Counted from the stretch's first letter, positions 29,421-39,111 are shown. The stretch: DNA of 64,000 nt from Mesorhizobium sp. (GCA_019635735.1 JAHBYX010000002.1:558001-622000), one strand, 5' to 3'. Notes: generated from the sequence alone by a model not told the origin. Numbers and translations: made by a program.

Positions 29421-29870
29421 TCAGCCTCTCGTCGTATCGAGCTGGCTGCGGGCCCAGGACACGATCTGCCGGGCCTGCATCGCCCCGGAAATGCGCGCCA
29501 CCTCGCGGCCGCCGGCATAGAGCAGCATCGTCGGGATGCCCCGGATGCCGAGCTGCGACGCCACGCCGGGTTGTGCCTCGGAATTCAACTTGATCAGGCG
29601 GACGTCCGGTTCGAGCGCCTTTGCGGCCGCCTCGAATTCGGGAGCCATCATCCGGCAGGGCCCGCACCACGGCGCCCAGACGTCGACCAGCACTGGAACG
29701 TCGCTTCGTCGCGTCTGCTTCTCGAACATCGCCGCGTCGGCTTCTGCCGGCCGACCGACGAAAAGCGGCTCCTTGCATTTGCCGCACCGCGCCGCTTGCG
29801 CAGGCCGATCGTCCGGAACCCGGTTGATGCCGGCACAGTGCGGGCAGACGATCTCGCGATTGCTGGACAT
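29421..29870 (-). CDS. trxC: Thioredoxin 2
   Basis: A 149-residue thioredoxin with an N-terminal zinc ribbon (Cys9, Cys12, Cys29, Cys32 in CPHC and CGKC) and the redox motif WCGPC (Cys69, Cys72). This layout is diagnostic of TrxC, an oxidative-stress-linked thioredoxin. The start at 29870 has GGAG about ten bases upstream; in-frame ATGs at 29954 and 29936 add a non-conserved tail. An AT-rich palindrome 63 bases upstream may be its operator. Confidence 0.94.
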   Translation of the reverse strand: MSSNREIVCPHCAGINRVPDDRPAQAARCGKCKEPLFVGRPAEADAAMFEKQTRRSDVPVLVDVWAPWCGPCRMMAPEFEAAAKALEPDVRLIKLNSEAQPGVASQLGIRGIPTMLLYAGGREVARISGAMQARQIVSWARSQLDTTRG

Positions 29871-29932
29871 AAAGGACTCCCCAAGCTCAGGCGCAAACCG
29901 TCCGATGAGCGATCTGCGCACGATCGAAACAT

Positions 29933-29950
29933 GCATATTTAAGTATATGC
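29933..29950. promoter_or_regulatory. AT-rich palindrome upstream of trxC
   Basis: GCATAT-TTAAGT-ATATGC is an inverted repeat with 6-base arms, 63 bases before the trxC start. Its AT content stands out from the surrounding GC-rich sequence. Its shape resembles operators of ArsR-type repressors, but no regulator of that kind is encoded nearby. Confidence 0.45.
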
Positions 29951-30078
29951 GCAAGTAAGAATATCAAGGTGCCTCCTCTTTTCGACAGCGCGTAGGTCGC
30001 GGCCGAGCGACGATCCCGCGCGCATGGCTCCCATACGAGAATGTGAATTGCACCCCGGCGAAATCGTGAGTACTCTCA

Positions 30079-30096
30079 TTTCAGAAGTTTCTGAAA
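30079..30096. promoter_or_regulatory. Perfect 18-bp palindrome ahead of the cyd operon
   Basis: TTTCAGAA-GT-TTCTGAAA is a perfect inverted repeat with 8-base arms. It lies 16 bases before the likely GTG start of the GbsR/MarR-type regulator that heads cydDCABX. It is the natural candidate for an autoregulatory operator. Confidence 0.7.
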
Positions 30097-30112
30097 ATTG
30101 TGGCGCCAGCTC

Positions 30113-30685
30113 GTGAACCTCACCCCGACGATCCAGGCCTTCGTGTTGCATTTCGGCGAAATGGGAAGCCGCTGGGGCATCAACCGCACCGTCGGGCAGA
30201 TCTATGCGCTGCTCTACGTGTCGCGCGAGCCGCTCTGCGCCGACCAGATCGTCGAGGCCTTGGGAATATCGAGATCCAACGTCTCGATGAGCCTGCGCGA
30301 GCTGCAGGGCTGGAACCTCGTGCTGCTCAAGCATCTACCCGGCGACCGGCGCGACTTCTTCACCACCCCCGACGATGTCTGGCAGATCCTGCGCACCTTG
30401 GCGGAAGAACGCAAGAAGCGCGAGGTCGACCCCACTCTGTCCGTGCTGCGCGAATTGCTCATGCAGGCTCCGTCGGGCGAGGAGGAACGGTTCGCGCAGA
30501 CGCGGCTGGGCGAGATGCACACGCTGATCGAGCGGCTGACAACCTGGTACGACGACGTCAAGCGGCTGGAGCCTGAAAGGATGGTCGCACTGCTTGCCCT
30601 TGGATCGAAAGTGACGAAATTCCTCGATACGAAGGACAGGATCGTTTCCCTTGGCCGCAAGCGCAAAGAGCCCGCCGCGCCATGA
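30113..30685 (+). CDS. GbsR/MarR-type transcriptional regulator of the cyd operon
   Basis: A 190-residue winged-helix protein: VLHFGEMGSRWGINRTVGQIYALLYV, then the recognition region ADQIVEALGISRSNVSMSLRELQGWNLV and the wing LPGDRRDFFTTPDD. The C-terminal half is helical (EERKKREVDPTLSVL..., IERLTTWYDDVKRLEPERM) and should form the dimer. The start is uncertain. A GTG at 30113 (giving NLTPTIQAF) matches family N-termini; an in-frame TTG at 30098 would abut the palindrome. Neither has a clear ribosome binding site. Its stop overlaps cydD (ATGA), so it is part of the operon and probably controls it; the signal sensed is unknown. Confidence 0.82.
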   Translation: MNLTPTIQAFVLHFGEMGSRWGINRTVGQIYALLYVSREPLCADQIVEALGISRSNVSMSLRELQGWNLVLLKHLPGDRRDFFTTPDDVWQILRTLAEERKKREVDPTLSVLRELLMQAPSGEEERFAQTRLGEMHTLIERLTTWYDDVKRLEPERMVALLALGSKVTKFLDTKDRIVSLGRKRKEPAAP

Positions 30686-32427
30686 CAGCCATCGAGCCAG
30701 CCCTTTCTGGCCGGACCTCTGCTCCCGCGTCCTTCGCTCCGGCGGAAGACGCGGACGATAGCCTTCGGGTGTCAGCTGTCTCGTATCGTCCGTCCCGCCT
30801 CGGGGTGGTCCTGCAGACCGCCGCCGCGCTGATGTGGATACCGCAGGCGGCTCTGATCGGCCTGGCCGTGGGCGGCATCGCCGCGGGTGAGCCTGCGCGC
30901 GCCGCGCTTTATCCCGCGCTGGCTGTCTTCGTTCTCGGTCTCCTGCGGGCGGGGTTGGACCGGTCCGGCGTCAGGATCGCATTCGATTCGGCGCGCGAGC
31001 ACCTGTCGCGCCTGCGCCGCGAGGCCATCGCCGCCGTGGCGGGCAGGTCGCCGCTCGACATCTCCGCGCCGTCGTCCGGGCACATCGCCAGCGCGCTCGC
31101 CGAGCAGGCCGAAGCCGTCCTGCCCTTTCTTGCCCGTTTTCAGCCGCTGCGCGCCAAGGCGGCCGTCGTTCCGGCGGTCATCCTCGCCTGCGTGTTCGCA
31201 TTCTCGTGGGTGCCTGCCCTCATTTTCCTTCTCGCGGCACCCCTGATCCCGGTCTTCATGGCGTTGATCGGCTGGCGTGCGAAGGAGGCGAGCGAGCGGC
31301 AGCTGGCCGAGATGGGCGACATGAACGCCTTCCTGCTCGACCGCCTGCGCGGGCTGGCCACGATCCACACCTTCGGCGCGGTTGACCGGACGGCCCGGCA
31401 ATTGCGCGCCGACGCCGACAGCCTGCGGCTCCGGACCTTGGCGGTGCTGCGCATCGCCTTCCTTTCGTCGGCGGTGCTGGAGCTGTTCGCCGCCCTCGGC
31501 GTGGCGATGGTCGCCGTCTATGTCGGCTTCCATTTCCTCGGCCAGCTGGATTTCGGAGCCTGGGGCGGCCGGCTGTCGCTTGCCGAGGGCTTGTTCATCC
31601 TGCTTCTGGCCCCCGCCTTCTTCGAGCCGCTGCGCGACCTGTCGACGGTCTGGCACGACCGCGCCGCGGGGCAGGCCGGGCTGGCTGCGCTGGCGGCGGC
31701 CTCTGGCAGCGGCATTCCAATCGTAGGCCGGGTGGAGGACGCAGCGACCCCGGAGAAAGGACGGCGCGCGCTTTCCGTGAAGATCGAAGACCTCCGCTTC
31801 CGCTATCCTGGGCAGGACCGCTTCGTGCTGGACGGATTCGACCTCGACATCCGCGCGGGCGAGCGTGTCGCGCTCATGGCGCCGAGCGGAGCGGGCAAGT
31901 CGACGCTGGTGGCGCTGATCGCTGGACTGGCTGCCGCTTCGGGCTCCATCCGCATCGGCGGCGAACCGCTGAACGCGGCAACGGCGGATCGGCTCCGTGG
32001 CTCGATGGCCTGGGTCGGGCAGCCCCCTCACATCTTCGCCGGCACGATCGCCGGCAATGTCTCCCTTGGTAGGCCGGGAATCGGCCCGGCCGAGGTCGCA
32101 CGCGCCGTGAAAGCCGCGCGGCTCGACGGCGTGGCCTCCGCGAGGGGGCCGTCTCCCATCGGCGAGAGTGGCGTAGGCCTGTCGGGCGGCGAAGCGCTCC
32201 GCCTCGCGCTCGCCCGGGCGGCGGCCGGGCAAGGTGCCGGCCTCATCCTGGCGGACGAGCCCACCGCCCATCTCGACAGCGAAACGGCGGCCGAGGTGAT
32301 CGAGGCTCTGCTCGCCGTCTCGGCCGGTCGCACGCTCATCGTCGCGACGCATGATCCGGTGCTGGCGAGCCGCATGGACCGCGTGATCGATCTGTCGGCA
32401 CGCCAGACGGCGGAGGTCGCGGCATGA
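30682..32427 (+). CDS. cydD: Thiol reductant ABC exporter subunit CydD
   Basis: A 581-residue half-transporter with an N-terminal six-helix membrane domain (about 45-330) and a C-terminal ATPase: Walker A APSGAGKST, signature LSGGEALRLALARA and Walker B LILADEPTAHLD. With CydC it exports glutathione and cysteine (and may bind heme) and is required to assemble cytochrome bd. The start overlaps the regulator's stop in an ATGA, and cydC follows with the same arrangement. Confidence 0.93.
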   Translation: MTAIEPALSGRTSAPASFAPAEDADDSLRVSAVSYRPSRLGVVLQTAAALMWIPQAALIGLAVGGIAAGEPARAALYPALAVFVLGLLRAGLDRSGVRIAFDSAREHLSRLRREAIAAVAGRSPLDISAPSSGHIASALAEQAEAVLPFLARFQPLRAKAAVVPAVILACVFAFSWVPALIFLLAAPLIPVFMALIGWRAKEASERQLAEMGDMNAFLLDRLRGLATIHTFGAVDRTARQLRADADSLRLRTLAVLRIAFLSSAVLELFAALGVAMVAVYVGFHFLGQLDFGAWGGRLSLAEGLFILLLAPAFFEPLRDLSTVWHDRAAGQAGLAALAAASGSGIPIVGRVEDAATPEKGRRALSVKIEDLRFRYPGQDRFVLDGFDLDIRAGERVALMAPSGAGKSTLVALIAGLAAASGSIRIGGEPLNAATADRLRGSMAWVGQPPHIFAGTIAGNVSLGRPGIGPAEVARAVKAARLDGVASARGPSPIGESGVGLSGGEALRLALARAAAGQGAGLILADEPTAHLDSETAAEVIEALLAVSAGRTLIVATHDPVLASRMDRVIDLSARQTAEVAA

Positions 32428-34115
32428 GCCGGTTCCGTCATCTGGGCCCCGTCCTTGCGCTTTACCGGACCGGCGACCGACGCATGTTCATGGCCGGCCT
32501 GGTGATGGCGCTGACGACCGCGCTTGCGGGCGTGGGACTCCTCGGCCTCTCCGGATGGTTCATCACCGCGTCGTCGATCGCCGGAGCTACGGTCGCGACG
32601 GCGCTGGCGTTCGACGTGTTCATGCCCTCGGCGGGAATACGCCTTCTGGCGCTGGGCCGCACCGCCTCGCGCTACGGCGAGCGTCTGATGACCCACGACG
32701 CCACGCTGAAAGTCCTGGCCGCGCTGCGGGAACGGCTGTTCCGCGGCTGGGCGGCGCCCGGCGCGGCGCGGGCGCTCGCCATGCGCTCCTCCCGGCTCCT
32801 GTTCCGCTTGACAGTCGACGTCGACGCCCTCGATTCGCTCTATCTTCGGGTCATCGTGCCCGCCTTCGCCGCGACAGGCACTGCGCTCGCGGTCTCGGTC
32901 GCTCTCGGCTTCGTTCATCCCCTGCTCGGTCTCGGCACGGGGAGTTTGCTGCTCGCCGCTGGGCTGGGCATTCCGCTGCTGGCATCGCGTCGGGCCGAAG
33001 CTTTCGCGCGACGCCGGGCGCATGCGCTCGAGGTGTTGCGCTCGCGTGCCATCGATCTGGCCAAGGGGCACACGGACCTGCTGATGGCGAACCGTGCCGG
33101 CGCTCAGGTCAGCGCTGTGACAGCCGCGGACAAGCGCCTCGCCGAAGCGGATCGCGCTTTGAACCGGATCGAGACCGATGCGGGCTTTGCTTTCGGGGTG
33201 GCGAGCGCCGGCCTGCTGGCAGGTGTGCTGCTGGTCGGAGCCTTTCTCGCGGAACGCGGCACGATCGGTGCGCCGGCGGCGGCCTTCGCGGTCCTGCTCG
33301 CGATGGCGAGCCTCGAACCCTTCGCGCCGCTTCGGCGCGGCGCGGTCGAACTCGGCCGGTCGCTTCTGGCGGCGCGGCGGCTTGCGCCGGGACTGGGCGG
33401 ACAAATCACGACACCCACTCGGCGGGACCCGGCCCAGGCGGACGTCGCGATCCGGCTGCGCGACGTCACAGCGGCGTATGAGGGCAGGGCTCGTCCGGCC
33501 TTGTCGGAGATTTCACTCGTTGTCCGTCGCGGCGAGCGCATCGCCGTCATCGGCCATAGCGGGGCCGGCAAGTCGACGTTGCTTTCGCTTCTCGCCGGCG
33601 AGCTGCCCGCTGCCAGCGGTGCTGTCGAGACGCAGCCGGCGACCTTGCTGACGCAGCGCTCGGAACTCTTCGCCGACACGCTGGGCGGCAATCTTGCGTT
33701 GGCGCGGCCGAATGCATCCGACGCCGACATGATCGCGGCGCTCCGCGCGGCGGGTCTCGACGACGTCGTCCGGCGCTTGCCGCGCCAGCTTGAGAGCCGG
33801 CTGGGAGAGTCGGGCGCCGGCCTGTCGGGTGGCCAGGCAAGGCGTCTGGCGCTGGCCCGTATTCTGCTGCGCGATGCGCCGGTGTGGCTGATGGACGAGC
33901 CGACCGAGGGTCTCGACGGCCAGACCGCGCGCGACGTCCTGGCGCGTATCGAAGCATGCTCGAAAAGCCGCGCGCTCGTGATCGCAACCCACATACGCCG
34001 TGAGGCTGAACTCGCCGACAGGCTCATCGTCCTCGACGGCGGCCGCATCGTCGCCGGCGCGGTGCGCGGAAGCGCGGAATACGAAGAAATGCTCAGCCGG
34101 CTAAGGCCGGATTGA
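32424..34115 (+). CDS. cydC: Thiol reductant ABC exporter subunit CydC
   Basis: A 563-residue half-transporter paired with CydD. The membrane domain begins GLLGLSGWFITASSIAGATVATALAF and includes the RTASRYGERLMTHDATLKVLAALRERLF stretch typical of CydC. The ATPase has Walker A GHSGAGKST, signature LSGGQARRLALARI and Walker B VWLMDEPTEGLD. It lies 73 bases before cydA, whose leader includes an AGGAGG and GGAG. Confidence 0.93.
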   Translation: MSRFRHLGPVLALYRTGDRRMFMAGLVMALTTALAGVGLLGLSGWFITASSIAGATVATALAFDVFMPSAGIRLLALGRTASRYGERLMTHDATLKVLAALRERLFRGWAAPGAARALAMRSSRLLFRLTVDVDALDSLYLRVIVPAFAATGTALAVSVALGFVHPLLGLGTGSLLLAAGLGIPLLASRRAEAFARRRAHALEVLRSRAIDLAKGHTDLLMANRAGAQVSAVTAADKRLAEADRALNRIETDAGFAFGVASAGLLAGVLLVGAFLAERGTIGAPAAAFAVLLAMASLEPFAPLRRGAVELGRSLLAARRLAPGLGGQITTPTRRDPAQADVAIRLRDVTAAYEGRARPALSEISLVVRRGERIAVIGHSGAGKSTLLSLLAGELPAASGAVETQPATLLTQRSELFADTLGGNLALARPNASDADMIAALRAAGLDDVVRRLPRQLESRLGESGAGLSGGQARRLALARILLRDAPVWLMDEPTEGLDGQTARDVLARIEACSKSRALVIATHIRREAELADRLIVLDGGRIVAGAVRGSAEYEEMLSRLRPD

Positions 34116-34188
34116 GACGAACAGTCAGAGCCCGGGAGACCGAAAGGACGACCGGTCCAGTACAGGAGGCCGCTGAGCGGAGACAGCC

Positions 34189-35766
34189 ATGGAACTCGAC
34201 ATCGTAGATCTATCGCGGCTGCAATTTGCCATCACCGCGCTCTACCATTTCCTCTTCGTCCCGCTCACGCTCGGACTGTCGATTCTGCTCGCCATCATGG
34301 AGACGGTCTATGTCATGACCGGCCGGGTGATCTGGCGCCAGATGACCAAGTTCTGGGGCACGTTGTTCGGCATCAACTTTGCGCTGGGCGTGGCGACCGG
34401 CATCGTCATGGAGTTCCAGTTCGGCATGAACTGGAGCTACTACAGCCACTATGTCGGCGACATCTTCGGCGCGCCGCTGGCGATCGAAGGCCTCATGGCC
34501 TTCTTCCTCGAGGCGACCTTCGTCGGCCTGTTCTTCTTCGGCTGGGACAAGCTGTCGAAGCTCGGCCACCTCGCCGCGACCTGGGCCGTGGCCATCGGCT
34601 CGAACTTCTCGGCGCTGTGGATCCTGATCGCCAATGGCTGGATGCAGAATCCGGTGGGGTCGGCGTTCAACCCGCAGACGATGCGCATGGAGGTCAATGA
34701 TTTCTATGCGGTCCTGTTCAACCCGGTCGCGCAGGCCAAATTCGTCCACACCGTCTCCGCCGGATATGTGACGGCCGCGATCTTCGTGCTCGGCGTCTCG
34801 GCCTGGTACCTGTTGAAGGGCAGGAGCGTCGAACTCGCCCGGCGCTCGATGACGGTCGCCGCCTCGTTCGGACTGGCCGCGTCGCTGTCGGTCGTCGTTC
34901 TCGGCGACGAGAGCGGATACCTCTCCACCGAGCATCAGAAGATGAAGCTCGCCGCCATCGAAGGGATGTGGAAGACCGAGCCGGCGCCGGCCGCCTTCAC
35001 CGCGTTCGGCTTCCCCGATCAGGAATCGCGCACGACGCATTATGCCGTGCACATTCCCTGGGTGATGGGCCTGATCGGTACACGCTCTCTGACAACGGAG
35101 ATCCCCGGCATCGAAGAACTCGTGCAGCACGCCGAGGTGCGCATCCGAAACGGTATCGTCGCCTACGGCGCGCTGCAGGCGATCCGCGAGGCGGGCAGCA
35201 CCGCCGCTGTCACCGACGAGGCGCGCGTAGCCTTCGAGGAGAACGGAATGGATCTCGGCTACGCGCTGCTGCTCAAGCGCTATGTCGACGACCCGCGCCA
35301 GGCAACCGAAGAGCAGATCGCGCAAGCCGCCTGGGACACGGTCCCGCATGTGCCGACCCTGTTCTGGACCTTCCGCATCATGGTCGGCCTCGGCTTCTTC
35401 TTCATCCTTCTCATGGCGGTCTTCTTCTACTTGTCGGCGCGCCATCGCCTCGACCGCTATCCCTGGCTGCTGCGCGTCGCAGTGCTGACGATTCCCCTGC
35501 CATGGATCGCGGCGGAATGCGGCTGGATCGTTGCGGAAGTCGGCCGGCAGCCCTGGATCATCGAGGGCGTGCTGCCGACGGCCGCCGCCGTATCGAGCCT
35601 CGGCGCGGCGACGGTGCTGACGACCATTGTCGGTTTCGCGCTCATCTACACCGTCCTGTTCATCGTCGAGATGTCGCTGATGCTCGCCGCGATCCGCAAA
35701 GGCCCGCAACCGGACCACGATCCGGAACCGGCCATCGGCCCTCCCTCTCTCGTCCCAGCGGAGTGA
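34189..35766 (+). CDS. cydA: Cytochrome bd ubiquinol oxidase subunit I
   Basis: A 525-residue membrane protein that binds hemes b558, b595 and d and oxidises quinol. The N-terminal axial His is His20 in TALYHFLFVPLTLG. The quinol-site and C-terminal elements GWIVAEVGRQPWIIEG are present, as is FWTFRIMVG, which supplies the Met ligand of heme b558. The hydrophilic Q-loop with KMAAIEGMW-like KLAAIEGMWKTEP is intact. About nine transmembrane segments are predicted. It is a high-affinity oxidase for low oxygen and respiratory stress. Confidence 0.96.
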   Translation: MELDIVDLSRLQFAITALYHFLFVPLTLGLSILLAIMETVYVMTGRVIWRQMTKFWGTLFGINFALGVATGIVMEFQFGMNWSYYSHYVGDIFGAPLAIEGLMAFFLEATFVGLFFFGWDKLSKLGHLAATWAVAIGSNFSALWILIANGWMQNPVGSAFNPQTMRMEVNDFYAVLFNPVAQAKFVHTVSAGYVTAAIFVLGVSAWYLLKGRSVELARRSMTVAASFGLAASLSVVVLGDESGYLSTEHQKMKLAAIEGMWKTEPAPAAFTAFGFPDQESRTTHYAVHIPWVMGLIGTRSLTTEIPGIEELVQHAEVRIRNGIVAYGALQAIREAGSTAAVTDEARVAFEENGMDLGYALLLKRYVDDPRQATEEQIAQAAWDTVPHVPTLFWTFRIMVGLGFFFILLMAVFFYLSARHRLDRYPWLLRVAVLTIPLPWIAAECGWIVAEVGRQPWIIEGVLPTAAAVSSLGAATVLTTIVGFALIYTVLFIVEMSLMLAAIRKGPQPDHDPEPAIGPPSLVPAE

Positions 35767-35772
35767 CCCGTC

Positions 35773-36930
35773 ATGATCCTGCATGAACTCATCGACTACA
35801 CGACGCTGCGCCTCATCTGGTGGGTGCTCCTGGGCGTCCTGCTGATCGGCTTCGCCGTCATGGACGGCTTCGATCTCGGCGCCGCAACCCTCCTGCCTTT
35901 CGTTGCCAGGAACGACCTCGAGCGCCGCATCGTCATCAACTCGGTCGGACCGGTCTGGGAAGGCAACCAGGTCTGGCTGATCCTCGGCGGCGGCGCCATC
36001 TTCGCCGCCTGGCCGCCGCTCTATGCGGTGTCCTTCTCGGGGTTCTACCTCGCGATGTTTGCCATCCTCTTCGCGCTCATCCTGCGCCCGGTCGGCTTCA
36101 AATACCGTTCGAAGCGCGAGAGCCCGACATGGCGCTCGCGCTGGGACTGGGCGCTGTTCATCGGCGGCGTCGTGCCGACCCTGATCATGGGCGTCGCCGT
36201 CGGCAACGTGCTGCAGGGAGTGCCCTTTCACCTCGGGTCCGACCTGCGCATCTTCTACGACGGCACCACGCTGTTCGAACTGCTCAACCCCTTCGCCCTG
36301 CTTGCGGGCCTGCTGTCGGTCTCGATGATCGTGATGCACGGCGCGTCCTGGCTCGTGCTCAAGACGACGGGCGAGGTCGCGGTCCGCTCGCGGCGCTACG
36401 GCAGCATCGCCGCGCTGGCAACGATCGCCCTGTTCGCGCTTGGCGGCCTGTGGCTTTGGGCCGGCATCGACGGCTTCCGCTTCACCAGCGCGGTCGTCAT
36501 GGACGGTCCCTCCAACCCGCTCGCCAAGACGGTCGAACGGGGCCCGGGCATCTGGTTCGAGAACTACGCCGCCCATCCGTGGACGATGGTCGCGCCGGCG
36601 CTCGGGCTCGCCGGTGCCGCCCTTGCGCTGCTGCTGCTTCGCATGCGACGCGAACTCCTGCCGATCCTCGCCAGCGCCGTGTCGATCCTCGGCATCATCT
36701 CGACGGTCGGCCTGTCGATGTTCCCCTTCATCCTGCCCTCGTCGGTCGATCCGCGGTCGAGCCTGACGGTGTGGGATGCGTCGTCCAGCCATCTCACCCT
36801 GTTCATCATGCTCGTCGTCACGGTGATCTTCATCCCGCTCATCGTCGCCTATACGAGCTGGGTCTACCGCGTCCTGTGGGGCAAGGTGGAGGAGAATGAG
36901 ATCCGCGACGGCACCGGCCACGCCTACTGA
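35773..36930 (+). CDS. cydB: Cytochrome bd ubiquinol oxidase subunit II
   Basis: A 385-residue membrane subunit with the family opening LRLIWWVLLGVLLIGFAVMDGFDLGAATLLPF, the GPVWEGNQVWLILGGGAIFAAWP motif near residue 57, and the C-terminal WDASSSHLTLFIMLVVTVIFIPLIVAYTSWVYRV. About eight to nine helices are visible. It lies six bases after cydA and 15 bases before cydX, so the three are one transcript. Confidence 0.96.
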   Translation: MILHELIDYTTLRLIWWVLLGVLLIGFAVMDGFDLGAATLLPFVARNDLERRIVINSVGPVWEGNQVWLILGGGAIFAAWPPLYAVSFSGFYLAMFAILFALILRPVGFKYRSKRESPTWRSRWDWALFIGGVVPTLIMGVAVGNVLQGVPFHLGSDLRIFYDGTTLFELLNPFALLAGLLSVSMIVMHGASWLVLKTTGEVAVRSRRYGSIAALATIALFALGGLWLWAGIDGFRFTSAVVMDGPSNPLAKTVERGPGIWFENYAAHPWTMVAPALGLAGAALALLLLRMRRELLPILASAVSILGIISTVGLSMFPFILPSSVDPRSSLTVWDASSSHLTLFIMLVVTVIFIPLIVAYTSWVYRVLWGKVEENEIRDGTGHAY

Positions 36931-36945
36931 GAAGGAGCGCTCATC

Positions 36946-37068
36946 ATGTGGTATTTCGCCTGGCTGCTCGGCCTGCCGCTCGCCGCCGCCTTCGCGGTTC
37001 TCAACGCGATGTGGTACGAACTGATGGAAGACGAGGCGCAGAAGCGCGCTTCCGGCAAGCCGGGCTGA
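36946..37068 (+). CDS. cydX: Cytochrome bd small subunit CydX
   Basis: A 40-residue single-helix protein: MWYFAWLLGLPLAAAFAVLN, then AMWYELMEDEAQKR. The WYFAW start and the single membrane helix followed by a charged tail are diagnostic of CydX/YbgT, which stabilises hemes in cytochrome bd. GAAGGAG lies about nine bases before the ATG. It closes the cydDCABX operon. Confidence 0.93.
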   Translation: MWYFAWLLGLPLAAAFAVLNAMWYELMEDEAQKRASGKPG

Positions 37069-37195
37069 ACAAGAGGCGTTCGTGCGTGGCAGGTAGCATC
37101 GGTTTCGGGACAGGACATGGGTGCGGGGCGGTGACGGTGTTGGCCGGCACCGCCCTGTCTCATTTCGGCCGCAGATGCCGGTGGTCCTCTTTGCG

Positions 37196-37209
37196 TGATG
37201 CAGATCAAA
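37196..37209. promoter_or_regulatory. FNR/FixK-like anaerobox upstream of ftsH
   Basis: GTGAT-GCAG-ATCAA matches the TTGAT-N4-ATCAA consensus at 9 of 10 defined positions. It lies 65 bases before the FtsH start, a plausible activation distance, in the 206-base spacer after cydX. This spacer holds no other gene. Confidence 0.6.
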
Positions 37210-37274
37210 GCGTTGGCTTGACCGGGCGCTATCCACTACCTTGAAGGCGCAATCCGGCCGAAGAGATGCGGACG

Positions 37275-39101
37275 ATGGACAAGAAGACGCAATTCAACAC
37301 CTGGTACTGGATCGCCGCCTTCATCGGGCTGATGATTTTCCAGTACCTGTTCGCGACGATGACGCAGGTCGCCCAGATCCCCTACAGCCAGTTCGAGACC
37401 TATCTGCGTGAGGGCAGGATCGCCGAGGTCGCGGTCTCCGACAAGTATATCCAGGGCAAGTTCAAGGAACCGATCGACGGCAAGCCGATGTTCATCACGA
37501 CGCGCGTCGAACCCGACCTGGCAAAGGATCTCCAGAGCCAGGGCGTGGTGGTGACCGGCCAGATCGAGAGCACCTTCCTGCGCGACCTCCTTTCGTGGAT
37601 CGTGCCGGTCCTGATCTTCGTCGGCGTCTGGATGTTCGCGCTGAGGCGCATGGGTGCCGGCGGGCTCGGCGGCGGTCTGATGCAGATCGGCAAGTCCAAG
37701 GCGAAAGTCTATGTCCAGTCGGACACCGGCGTGACCTTCAAGGATGTTGCCGGTGTCGACGAGGCCAAGGACGAACTCAAGGAGATCGTCGACTTCCTCA
37801 AGGATCCGGTCGGCTACGGCCGGCTCGGCGGCCGCATGCCGAAAGGCATCCTGCTCGTCGGCCCGCCCGGCACGGGCAAGACGCTGCTCGCGCGCGCCGT
37901 GGCGGGCGAGGCGGGGGTTCCGTTCTTCTCGATCTCCGGCTCGGAATTCGTCGAGATGTTCGTCGGCGTGGGTGCCGCCCGCGTGCGCGACCTTTTCGAG
38001 CAGGCGCGCGCCAAGGCACCCGCCATCATCTTCATCGACGAGCTGGACGCGCTCGGTCGCGCGCGCGGCATCGGCCCCATGGCCGGCGGCCATGACGAGA
38101 AGGAACAGACGCTCAACCAGCTTCTCGTCGAGTTGGACGGCTTCGACCCGTCCGCCGGGCTGGTGCTGCTGGCTGCGACCAACCGGCCTGAAATCCTCGA
38201 CCCGGCCCTGCTGCGCGCCGGGCGGTTCGACCGGCAGGTGCTGGTCGACAGGCCGGACCGCACCGGCCGCATCCAGATCCTCAACGTGCATCTGAAGAAG
38301 GCGAAGCTCGCGCCCGAGGTATCGCCCGAGCAGATCGCGGCGCTGACGCCGGGTTTCACCGGCGCCGACCTCGCCAACCTGGTCAACGAGGCGACATTGC
38401 TGGCGACCCGGCGCAAGGCCGACGCCGTGACCATGGAGGACTTCAACAACGCCGTCGAGCGCATCGTGGCGGGTCTCGAGAAACGCAACCGTCTCCTGAA
38501 TGCGAAGGAGCGCGAGATCGTCGCCTATCACGAGATGGGCCACGCGCTGGTGGCGATGGCGTTGCCCGGCGCCGACCCGGTCCACAAGGTGTCGATCATA
38601 CCGCGCGGCATCGGCGCGCTCGGCTACACCATCCAGCGCCCGACGGAGGACCGGTTCCTGATGACGCGCGAGGAGCTGGACAACAAGATGGCGGTGCTGC
38701 TCGGAGGGCGCGCGGCGGAGTGGATCGTGTTCCGGCATCTGTCGACGGGTGCCGCCGACGATCTCGCCAAGGTCACCGACATCGCCCGCGCCATGGTCGT
38801 CCGCTACGGCATGAGCGAGAGGCTCGGCCATGTCGCGCTCGAAGCCGACCGCCGGTCGCTTCTCGCCACCGACCAGCCCTATTACGGCCCTCAGGAGCGG
38901 ACCTATTCCGACGAAACCGCCGCGGTCGTCGACGAGGAGGTCAAGCGCATGGTCGACGAAGCCTTCGAGCGCACCGTCGGCCTGCTCACCGAGCGCCGCG
39001 AACTACTCGAGACCACCGCCCGCAAGCTGCTCGAAAAGGAAACCCTCGACGAAGCCGATCTCGCCGCACTGTCGGGCGCCCCTGTGCCGGCGATCGGGTG
39101 A
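37275..39101 (+). CDS. ftsH: ATP-dependent zinc metalloprotease, FtsH type
   Basis: A 608-residue membrane AAA+ protease. Two membrane helices (about 10-28 and 108-125) flank a small periplasmic domain. The ATPase has Walker A GPPGTGKT (196-203), Walker B IIFIDE (251-256) and the [23 protein letters not shown]. The zinc site is HEMGH (419-423) with the distal acid in [13 protein letters not shown]. The N-terminus and short C-terminus suggest a second, non-housekeeping FtsH paralogue of Rhizobiales; this is inference. The ATG at 37275 has GAAGAG nine bases upstream, better than the ATG at 37266, which abuts it. A nearby anaerobox suggests microaerobic expression. Confidence 0.92.
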   Translation: MDKKTQFNTWYWIAAFIGLMIFQYLFATMTQVAQIPYSQFETYLREGRIAEVAVSDKYIQGKFKEPIDGKPMFITTRVEPDLAKDLQSQGVVVTGQIESTFLRDLLSWIVPVLIFVGVWMFALRRMGAGGLGGGLMQIGKSKAKVYVQSDTGVTFKDVAGVDEAKDELKEIVDFLKDPVGYGRLGGRMPKGILLVGPPGTGKTLLARAVAGEAGVPFFSISGSEFVEMFVGVGAARVRDLFEQARAKAPAIIFIDELDALGRARGIGPMAGGHDEKEQTLNQLLVELDGFDPSAGLVLLAATNRPEILDPALLRAGRFDRQVLVDRPDRTGRIQILNVHLKKAKLAPEVSPEQIAALTPGFTGADLANLVNEATLLATRRKADAVTMEDFNNAVERIVAGLEKRNRLLNAKEREIVAYHEMGHALVAMALPGADPVHKVSIIPRGIGALGYTIQRPTEDRFLMTREELDNKMAVLLGGRAAEWIVFRHLSTGAADDLAKVTDIARAMVVRYGMSERLGHVALEADRRSLLATDQPYYGPQERTYSDETAAVVDEEVKRMVDEAFERTVGLLTERRELLETTARKLLEKETLDEADLAALSGAPVPAIG

Positions 39102-39111
39102 GTCCGCGGCA

